From Candidatus Nomurabacteria bacterium (GTDB lineage Bacteria; Patescibacteriota; Saccharimonadia; Saccharimonadales; Saccharimonadaceae): a stretch of DNA of 45,170 bases. The translations under genes and the position numbers were made by a program. Below, piece by piece: positions 18,730-25,360 of this stretch. Positions within the stretch are counted from its first letter, which is position 1. Each line of letters opens with the position of its first letter. The notes under the pieces were generated by a model. That model made no database searches. It saw only the letters and a program-made list of their open reading frames with translations, and was not told the DNA's origin. Location of the stretch: assembly GCA_031275815.1 (NCBI GenBank), contig JAISOF010000029.1, forward strand, positions 1 through 45,170, written 5' to 3'.

Positions 18730-20466
18730 ATGTCAGGGCGAGTGAGATTTCTGGTGGTGATGATGGTGGTGGGGTTTGCGGTGATTTTGTGCAAGCTGTT
18801 TTCTTTGCAAATTATTCATCATGAGGAATACGCGGCTTTGGCGGATGACGAGCAGGTCAAGCGGTTGGAGATACCGGCGAAACGAGGGTTGATTTATTTG
18901 ATGAATGGGGAGGCGGTAACGCCAATTGTGATGAATGAGGTGGTGTGGACTTTGTTTTTGGATCCAAAGGAAGTGGATGACGAGGGGGCGGTGGCGAAGA
19001 TGGTGGAAGAGGTGGTGCCGGCGCCGATGGTGAGTGTGGCGGAAGCTGTGGCGGACAAGACTAGCCGGTATCAAGTGGTGGCGAAGAATCTCACGCGCAA
19101 ACAGGCTGAGGCGATTAAGGCAAAAGGTTTGAGAGGAGTGGGGTTGCAAGAAACCACGCGGCGAGTTTATCCGGAGGGCGGGCTGGCTGGGCAGACTTTG
19201 GGGTTTGTGAATGGCGAGGCGAAAGGGCAATACGGTGCGGAGGAGGCTTTTGAGGAGCGGTTGTCGGGCAAGAATGGGATTTTGCAGACGGTGACGGACG
19301 TGAACTCAGTGCCGCTGTCGATTGGGGACAAGAATGTGCGGGTGTCGGCGCAGGATGGCGAAAATATTGTGTTGTCGCTCGATCGAAATATTCAGGCAGC
19401 GGCGGAGAAATATTTGGCGGAGGGGTTGGCGAAGAGCAAGGCGACGTGGGGGAGTGTGCTGGTGATGAATCCGAACAATGGGCGGGTGTTGGCGATGGCC
19501 AACAATCCAAGTTATGAGCCGGAAAAATACATGGAAGTGGAGGACAGCAAAGTTTTTTCCAATGCGATTCTGTCCGAGCCGTATGAGGCGGGGTCGGTGA
19601 TGAAAACTTTTACGATGGCGGCGGGGATTGACACGGGGTTGGCGACGCCGGAGATGACTTATCTCAACAAATATCAGGAGGTGATTGACGGGCACACCGT
19701 GAAAAACGCCACAAGTTCGTTGAATAATCAGACGATTACTTTTCAGGACGCGATGAATCATTCTTATAATACGGGGATGATTAATGTGCTAAGGAAGCTG
19801 GGCGGTGGCGAGATTAATAGCACGGCGAAAAATATTTTGTATGATTATTTTACGGAAAAGTTTTATTTTGGGCGAGTGACGGGGATTGAGTTGTTTGAAA
19901 CGGCGGGGGTGGTGATTAGTCCGGACGACGCGGAGGGGAGTGACATTCGGTATGTGAATATGAGTTTTGGGCAAGGTATGAATGTGTCGATGGTGCAGGC
20001 AGCAGCAGCGTTTTCGGCGGTGATAAATGGCGGGACTTATTATACGCCGACGGTGGTGCAGGGGGTTTTGGCAGACGGGAAATTGATGGAGAATGAGGTG
20101 CGGCCGCCACGGGCGGAGAATGTGGTCTCAAAGAGCACGAGCCAAAAGATGATTGATGTTCTGGTCAAGGTGCGGAAGTTTTTGCGCACGGGAAAACAGG
20201 GCGGTGAGGCAGCGGGGTATTTGGTGGGCGGAAAGACGGGCACGGCAGAGACGATTGATGAGTACGGGGCGTACACGGAGGACGAGACGATTGGTTCGTA
20301 TATTGGTTTTGGTGGTGCAAATCGGCCAGAGTATGTTATAATGGTGCGTGTGGGTGGTGGGTACCATCTGGGCGGCAACACGGATGCCGACCCAATCTTT
20401 ACGGAGTTATCAAAATATATATTAAATTATTGGAAAATAATACCAAAGGAGAATAATAATGATTGA
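18730..20466 (+). CDS. ftsI: Peptidoglycan transpeptidase FtsI / PBP2-type penicillin-binding protein
   Basis: Protein of 578 aa. An N-terminal membrane helix (about residues 5-25) is followed by the PBP dimerisation domain and a transpeptidase domain. The catalytic triads are visible: SVMK with the nucleophilic Ser at about 289, SYN at about 344 and KTGTAE at about 502. It cross-links septal peptidoglycan with FtsW. No PASTA domain is present. Overlap with mraY (8 nt) points to translational coupling. Presence of this enzyme indicates a genuine peptidoglycan wall in this presumed reduced organism. Confidence 0.95.
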   Translation: MSGRVRFLVVMMVVGFAVILCKLFSLQIIHHEEYAALADDEQVKRLEIPAKRGLIYLMNGEAVTPIVMNEVVWTLFLDPKEVDDEGAVAKMVEEVVPAPMVSVAEAVADKTSRYQVVAKNLTRKQAEAIKAKGLRGVGLQETTRRVYPEGGLAGQTLGFVNGEAKGQYGAEEAFEERLSGKNGILQTVTDVNSVPLSIGDKNVRVSAQDGENIVLSLDRNIQAAAEKYLAEGLAKSKATWGSVLVMNPNNGRVLAMANNPSYEPEKYMEVEDSKVFSNAILSEPYEAGSVMKTFTMAAGIDTGLATPEMTYLNKYQEVIDGHTVKNATSSLNNQTITFQDAMNHSYNTGMINVLRKLGGGEINSTAKNILYDYFTEKFYFGRVTGIELFETAGVVISPDDAEGSDIRYVNMSFGQGMNVSMVQAAAAFSAVINGGTYYTPTVVQGVLADGKLMENEVRPPRAENVVSKSTSQKMIDVLVKVRKFLRTGKQGGEAAGYLVGGKTGTAETIDEYGAYTEDETIGSYIGFGGANRPEYVIMVRVGGGYHLGGNTDADPIFTELSKYILNYWKIIPKENNND

Positions 20467-21487
20467 CAAAATGACGGACGGGGCGGTGTATATGTTGATA
20501 TTGTCGGTGGCGTCGTTTTTGTTTGCGATGTTTTTGACGCCGGTTTATACTTATTTTGCGTATAAATACAAGTTTTGGAAACGGCAGCGCACGACAGCGG
20601 TGACGGGGGAGGCTTTGAAAGTCATGACCAAGTTGCACGCCAGAAAGTTTGTGCGACGGTTTCCGACGATGGCGGGGATTGTCGGGGTGTTGTCGATTGC
20701 GGCGGTGACGATTTTTTGCAATTTGGATCGCGGACAGACGTGGCTGATTTTGGCGGCGCTGCTCGGCGGCAGTGTGATTGGGTTGATTGATGATTTGATT
20801 AATGTGTTCGGGTCGGGCAAGGGCGTGGCGGGGTTGCGTTCGAGCGTAAAGTTTGCGATGATTTCGGTTTTGGGATTGACGCTCGGTTGGTTCTTTTACT
20901 ATAAGTTGGGTTGGGACGCGGTGAATGTGCCGTTTGTTGGCGATGTGACGTTGGGGATGGGGATTATTCCGGTGTTTGCTTTTGCGGTGGTGGCGACTGG
21001 CAACGCGGTGAATATTTCGGACGGGCTGGACGGTTTGGCGGGCGGGCTGCTCTCGATGGCGTATGGTTCGTTTGGCGTGATTGCGCTAGTGCAGGGCAAT
21101 TATGGCATTGCGGGGTTTTGTTTTACGGTGGTAGGCGCGATGCTGGCGTATTTGTGGTTTAATATTTATCCGGCGCGGTTTATGATGGGCGACGTGGGGA
21201 GTTTTGCGTATGGCGCAGGGCTTGGCGTGGTGGCGATGATGACGGACACGTTCTTTTTGTTGCCGATTATTGGTATTTTGTTTGTGGTGGAGGCGGGGTC
21301 GAGCGTGGTGCAGATTTTGTCCAAGAAGTTTTTGAAGCGCAAGATTTTCATTTCGGCGCCGATTCACCATCATCTTGAGGCGAAAGGCTGGGAAGAGACC
21401 AAAATTACCATGCGGTTTTGGGTGATTGGGGCGATTGCGGGGTTTGTGGGCGTGGTGTTGGCGTTGGGCGGGGGGATGATTAAATAA
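20459..21487 (+). CDS. mraY: Phospho-N-acetylmuramoyl-pentapeptide transferase
   Basis: Protein of 342 aa with about ten transmembrane helices. MraY transfers phospho-MurNAc-pentapeptide to undecaprenyl phosphate, forming lipid I. Conserved Asp motifs are present: DDLINVFGSGKGVAGL (about residues 104-119), NISDGLDGLAGG (about 183-194), MGDVGSFAYGAG (about 242-253) and the HHHLEAKGWEETKIT histidine motif (about 303-317). AAAGGAG sits within the end of ftsI, and the gene overlaps ftsI by 8 nt. Confidence 0.95.
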   Translation: MIDKMTDGAVYMLILSVASFLFAMFLTPVYTYFAYKYKFWKRQRTTAVTGEALKVMTKLHARKFVRRFPTMAGIVGVLSIAAVTIFCNLDRGQTWLILAALLGGSVIGLIDDLINVFGSGKGVAGLRSSVKFAMISVLGLTLGWFFYYKLGWDAVNVPFVGDVTLGMGIIPVFAFAVVATGNAVNISDGLDGLAGGLLSMAYGSFGVIALVQGNYGIAGFCFTVVGAMLAYLWFNIYPARFMMGDVGSFAYGAGLGVVAMMTDTFFLLPIIGILFVVEAGSSVVQILSKKFLKRKIFISAPIHHHLEAKGWEETKITMRFWVIGAIAGFVGVVLALGGGMIK

Positions 21488-21505
21488 ATGAAGGAGGTGG
21501 GATTA

Positions 21506-22756
21506 GTGCGGAAACATCGTCCGGATTTGCAAATGCTGGTGGCGATGATTTTGTTGATGGCGATTGGGCTGGTGGTGATGTTTGCGATTAGTCCGCGCCA
21601 AGCTAATTTTTTGAACAGCACCGGTGGGGAATACGGCGAGCAGGAGTTTTTTGTGAACCAGCTGAAACATGTATTCTTGGCACTGATTGCGTTTTTTGTG
21701 GCGTATAAAATCCCGTTTCGTAAAGTGGAAAAATGCGCCAAGTTGATTCTTGGCGTGGGGTTTGGGTTGTGCATCATGTTGTTTTTGTTCGGCAATCTTT
21801 TGCACGTGGACGCGATTGCGGAGCCGATTAACGGCGCGTATCGTTGGATTAAAATCGGCGTTTCTTTTCAGCCGTCGGAAGTTTTGAAACTGGGGTTGAT
21901 TGTGTATATTGCGGCTTATTTGTCGGCAAAAATCAAGAATCAGGAGTTGAATACGAAGCAGACGATGGTGCGGTTTGGCGTGGTGGCGCTATTGTCGTTA
22001 CTGTTTGTGATTGGCGCGCAAAAGGACATGGGGACGGGGTTGACGATTGCTGCGATATTGCTATCAATGTTGTTGATTTCGGGCATGAAGGTGCGGTTGA
22101 TTGCGGGGTTTTTTGCGGTGGTGGCAGTGCTCGGGATGATTTTTGTCATGATTACGCCGTATCGTCGCGACCGCGTGATGACGTTTTTGAAAGGCAGCGA
22201 GGTGACAGTTTCGGAGGGCGCGGAAGAGGAGGATTACCACGCGCGGCAGGCACAAATTGCGATTGGCACGGGCGGGCTGACTGGCGTAGGGGTGGCGGAC
22301 AGCGTGCAGTCAACAGGTTATTTGCCGGAGTCGCGGAACGATTCGGTGTTTGCGATTATGGGCGAGATGTTTGGGTTTTTGGGGCTCACGGTGGTGATGG
22401 CGTTGTTCTTTTGGTTGTTGTATCGGTTGCTGAACGCGATTAATTTTTTGCACACGTTTTTTGGCAGAATTGTGGTGGCGGGGATTTTTGGTTGGATGGC
22501 ATCTCATGTTATGATAAATATGGCAGCGATGGTTGGCGCCATTCCGCTCACCGGCATTCCTTTGCCGCTGATTAGTTATGGTGGAACCAGTTTGCTGTTT
22601 GTGTCGTCTGCGCTAGGACTGGCGTTCCAGTTATCGGGGCAAACGGCGCACGTGGCAATGAAAACGAAAGGAGATGATGATAAAAATATTGATGGTCGGC
22701 GGCGGATCGGGCGGGCATATTCTGCCCATCAAGGCGCTCATCGAAGAAACTATTAA
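21506..22756 (+). CDS. ftsW: SEDS-family glycosyltransferase FtsW
   Basis: Multi-pass membrane protein of ~416 aa that polymerises lipid II glycan strands at the septum. SEDS signatures are visible: FQPSEVLKLGLIVYIA, QKDMGTGL and the C-terminal PLISYGGTSLLF. The frame opens at ATG 21488, right after the mraY stop, but an ideal AAGGAGGT at 21491-21498 lies inside that extension and is spaced 7 nt from a GTG at 21506, which I take as the start. The 3' end overlaps murG by 83 nt in another frame, an unusually long overlap; the last ~27 residues are hydrophilic and do not look family-like. Confidence 0.9.
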   Translation: MRKHRPDLQMLVAMILLMAIGLVVMFAISPRQANFLNSTGGEYGEQEFFVNQLKHVFLALIAFFVAYKIPFRKVEKCAKLILGVGFGLCIMLFLFGNLLHVDAIAEPINGAYRWIKIGVSFQPSEVLKLGLIVYIAAYLSAKIKNQELNTKQTMVRFGVVALLSLLFVIGAQKDMGTGLTIAAILLSMLLISGMKVRLIAGFFAVVAVLGMIFVMITPYRRDRVMTFLKGSEVTVSEGAEEEDYHARQAQIAIGTGGLTGVGVADSVQSTGYLPESRNDSVFAIMGEMFGFLGLTVVMALFFWLLYRLLNAINFLHTFFGRIVVAGIFGWMASHVMINMAAMVGAIPLTGIPLPLISYGGTSLLFVSSALGLAFQLSGQTAHVAMKTKGDDDKNIDGRRRIGRAYSAHQGAHRRNY

Positions 22757-23813
22757 GCAAAAGCCGAAAGCAGAGATTGCGTTTTGGACGGACAAGAAGT
22801 TTTTCGAGTTGTCCAAAAAGATGGTTGGCGCGAAGTTTTCCGATGTGCGGATTCGGCGCGTGGTGGCGGGAAAACTCCGGCGATATCGTGGCAGTCGGAT
22901 TAGTTTGAAAGAAGGGTTTTTGAACCTGCGCGATTTGTTGTTGGTGGTGGTGGGATTTTTCCAAAGTTTGGGCAGATTGGTGGTTTGGCGGCCGGACGTG
23001 ATTTTTTTGAAAGGCGGATATGTGGGGTTGCCGGTGGGGTTAGCGGCAGCAGTGCTTGGGATTCCGTTTGCAGTGCATGATTCGGACGCGGTTTTGGGGT
23101 TGACCAACCGGATTTTGGGGAGATTTGCCAAGAAAATTGCGGTGTCTTGGCCGGTGGAGAATTATACGGGAAAGTTCGTGCAGAAGATGGTTTTTACGGG
23201 AGTGCCGGTGTCGGATGATGTTGTGAAATATCAGCACGCGGCGCCGGAAAAGTTGAAGAAGCAGTTGGGTTTTGATGGAAAAAAGCCACTCTTGGTGGCA
23301 GTGGGCGGAGGATTGGGCGCAAAAAGCATTAACTTGGCTTTGGTGCAGAATCTGGGAGACTTGCTGGGAAAATATGCGGTGGTTTTGGTGGCGGGGCGGG
23401 CGCAATATGCCGATGTGCAGAAAAAAACCGCAAAATATGCCGGCAGTCCGGATTTTCGGTTGTTTGATTTTTTGACGGACGGGTTGGGGGAGTTGCTCGC
23501 GGCGGCGGACGTGGTGGTGGCGCGCGCGGGGGCGACCACGATTGCGGAGTTGGCGGTTTTGCAAAAGGCGGCGATTTTGGTGCCGGCGGAGTTTTTGACG
23601 GGCGGGCATCAGAGCAAGAATGCGGCGATTTTGGAACAGGCGAAGGCGGCGGTGGTGATTCGTGACGCGGATTTGAAGCGAAAGTTAGTTGGCGGCGTGG
23701 ATAAGATTATGGAGAGTGCGGCTTTGAAACGCGAGTTGGAGAACAATATCCGGCGGTTCAAGAATGAGCGGGCGGCGGCGGATTTGGCGAGGTTGATAAT
23801 GGATGTGGCATGA
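22674..23813 (+). CDS. murG: UDP-GlcNAc:lipid I N-acetylglucosaminyltransferase MurG
   Basis: Protein of 379 aa that adds GlcNAc to lipid I, giving lipid II. The G-loop GGGSGGH lies at residues 9-15. A second glycine loop GGGLGAKSIN (about 209-218) and the donor-site RAGATTIAEL and GGHQSKNA segments near residues 285-320 identify GT28 family MurG. AAAGGAG lies only a few nt before tandem ATG codons (22674, 22677). It starts inside ftsW. It is the last glycosylation step in the cluster; the Mur ligases are not in this window. Confidence 0.95.
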   Translation: MMIKILMVGGGSGGHILPIKALIEETIKQKPKAEIAFWTDKKFFELSKKMVGAKFSDVRIRRVVAGKLRRYRGSRISLKEGFLNLRDLLLVVVGFFQSLGRLVVWRPDVIFLKGGYVGLPVGLAAAVLGIPFAVHDSDAVLGLTNRILGRFAKKIAVSWPVENYTGKFVQKMVFTGVPVSDDVVKYQHAAPEKLKKQLGFDGKKPLLVAVGGGLGAKSINLALVQNLGDLLGKYAVVLVAGRAQYADVQKKTAKYAGSPDFRLFDFLTDGLGELLAAADVVVARAGATTIAELAVLQKAAILVPAEFLTGGHQSKNAAILEQAKAAVVIRDADLKRKLVGGVDKIMESAALKRELENNIRRFKNERAAADLARLIMDVA

Positions 23814-23867
23814 GTGTGTTGCGCATGAATTATGCAACAAAACCAGTTTTTCCTCGTTTTGTTGTGT

Positions 23868-23873
23868 TATAAT
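23868..23873 (+). promoter_or_regulatory. -10 box directly upstream of ftsQ
   Basis: Perfect TATAAT ending 6 nt before the ATG at 23880. Just upstream, CAACAAAAC (23835-23843) and GTTTTGTTG (23856-23864) form a 9-bp inverted repeat that may be a murG transcript end or an operator. Confidence 0.55.
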
Positions 23874-23879
23874 TAACAT

Positions 23880-24677
23880 ATGCAGTTTTCGCGGGGGCAG
23901 GTCATTGTTTCAAAAAGCCACTACCACAAAGGGCGGGGGCGACGTCGGTGTGCGGTGTTGAAAATTGCGGGCATTTTGGGGCTGGCGGCGGTCGCGGTTG
24001 GGCTGGGCATGACGCAGTTTTATGGCGAAATAAAGGTGGAAATTGCAATACAAAGCGATTTGTCGGACAGAATTGAGTCGGCGGCGACGGATTATTTGCG
24101 GGAACGACCGCTGGAAAGGGTGGTGGCTTTGTTGGACGAGGCGCATCTGTTGGAATACTTGTCGGAAAAAGTGCCGGAGATGGATTCGGGAGCAGAGGTG
24201 GAGCGGACGGGATGGTGGGTGCCGGACATGGTGGTGCAGGCGGCGCCGAGAGAGCCGTTGCTAGTTTGGCGGATAAACGGTGAAAAACATTTTGTGGACA
24301 AGGCGGGGGTGGTGTTTGCCAGCAATTATTATCAGTTGGATCCCAGCATTGAAATTGTTGATTATAATAATATGGAGGTGGGCGAGAAAATGCCAAAAAC
24401 GTTTTTGCAGTTTTTGGGGCAGTTCACGGCGGATGCGGGGGAGGTCGGCATGAGGGTGGAAAAGTTGGTGATTCCGGCGGGGAAGTCGCGGGAGATAGAT
24501 GTGAGTGTGGTGTATAGGGACAAGGTGGTGGTGTTCAAGTTGTCGGTGGATCGCTCGGCGATGGAGCAGATTGAGGACATTAATCGGGTGATGGCGCATT
24601 TTGACGAGAACGGGGTGAAGTTGGAGGCGCTGGAGTACGTGGACATTCGGGTCAAGAGGCGGGCTTTTTATAAATAG
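23880..24677 (+). CDS. ftsQ: FtsQ-like cell-division protein
   Basis: Protein of 265 aa. A basic N-terminal tail (HKGRGRRR) precedes one transmembrane helix (about residues 28-47). A POTRA-like segment follows (about 55-125: a strand-helix pattern with a Leu-rich helix and VERTGWWVPDMVVQ), then a beta-rich FtsQ/DivIB domain with FVDKAGVVF (about 138-146). It would link FtsL/FtsB to the divisome from outside the membrane. Position at the end of the dcw run supports the name. ftsA and ftsZ do not follow. Confidence 0.8.
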   Translation: MQFSRGQVIVSKSHYHKGRGRRRCAVLKIAGILGLAAVAVGLGMTQFYGEIKVEIAIQSDLSDRIESAATDYLRERPLERVVALLDEAHLLEYLSEKVPEMDSGAEVERTGWWVPDMVVQAAPREPLLVWRINGEKHFVDKAGVVFASNYYQLDPSIEIVDYNNMEVGEKMPKTFLQFLGQFTADAGEVGMRVEKLVIPAGKSREIDVSVVYRDKVVVFKLSVDRSAMEQIEDINRVMAHFDENGVKLEALEYVDIRVKRRAFYK

Positions 24678-24710
24678 CTTTTGAGATATACTTTTGGCGC
24701 CCTACTACAC

Positions 24711-24732
24711 TTTTGTTCGGGTTTTGTTCGGG
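24711..24732 (+). repeat. Tandem 11-bp repeat after ftsQ
   Basis: TTTTGTTCGGG occurs twice back to back. It is followed by a run of G-tracts (24738-24746, 24759-24769) able to form a G-quadruplex. The interval 24678-25360 holds no convincing gene; besides these it contains a three-way-junction fold at 25044-25144 and a dif-like palindrome at 25219-25246. Confidence 0.7.
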
Positions 24733-25043
24733 TAAAAGGGGGCGGGTTTTTTGTGATAGGGTGGGTGGGATTGAATTGATTTGGGTTGAAAGGGCGGGGG
24801 AAAATAGGGTAGAAAGAGGGAGGTAATAAAATAATAAAAAAGCAAATAAAATTACGGATTTGTGGAAAACTTAGTGGTTTTTGGGGTTTTATTTGGGATT
24901 TTTAGGGTTATGTGTTGTAATATGTTGATTTTATATGGTTTCTGAGTGCTTGCGGTGGGTCTTTATTGTGTTGTGATATATTTTTTATGGGTTTTCGAGG
25001 AGCTTGATGGATTTTTGTGCCTCATGTGGGTTTGTTGTGTGGT

Positions 25044-25144
25044 GTTGCGACTTGTACTTTGCGTGAGTTGTCCTGCACCGCAGGCGGAGTGCAAAGTGTC
25101 ACGCATGAAAAAGTCATGATGATGGTGGACTGGGCAGTCGCGAC
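25044..25144. other. Structured three-way-junction sequence in the gene-free interval
   Basis: GTTGCGACT (25044-25052) pairs with AGTCGCGAC (25136-25144). Inside, ACTTTGC/GCAAAGT (25056-25062, 25091-25097) encloses a CCTGC/GCAGG hairpin, and CATGA/TCATG (25104-25118) forms a second arm. It may be an RNA or a DNA cruciform; no promoter is clear. Confidence 0.35.
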
Positions 25145-25218
25145 ACAGAATTAGCCCTTTTGCGGGCCAATTGCTTAATAAATACCCCACTAACTATCAG
25201 CTTGAGGACGCTTTCTTA

Positions 25219-25246
25219 ATGTCGTAAAATACATATTGTGCGACAC
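25219..25246. other. Candidate dif (XerCD recombination) site
   Basis: A 28-bp imperfect palindrome. On the minus strand it reads as 11-bp arm GTGTCGCACAA, 6-bp centre TATGTA and 11-bp arm TTTTACGACAT. That matches the 11-6-11 layout of dif; the left arm shares about 7/11 and the right about 6/11 with the E. coli site as I remember it. It lies where strand composition and gene direction switch. Confidence 0.35.
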
Positions 25247-25360
25247 TACACATACTTACAAAAAGCAATGTGTAAAGACCAACCATTGACCCCTCGCGAC
25301 TCGGTTGTCCAAAAATATTCTTTGAAAAACCATTCGCGCCCTGCTCTTTTTCAAACAAAA

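Noticed and set aside
24963..25190. 75-codon minus-strand frame in the terminus interval
   Set aside because: Composition is not protein-like (HHHH, SSSSKTH) and it runs through the three-way-junction structure.
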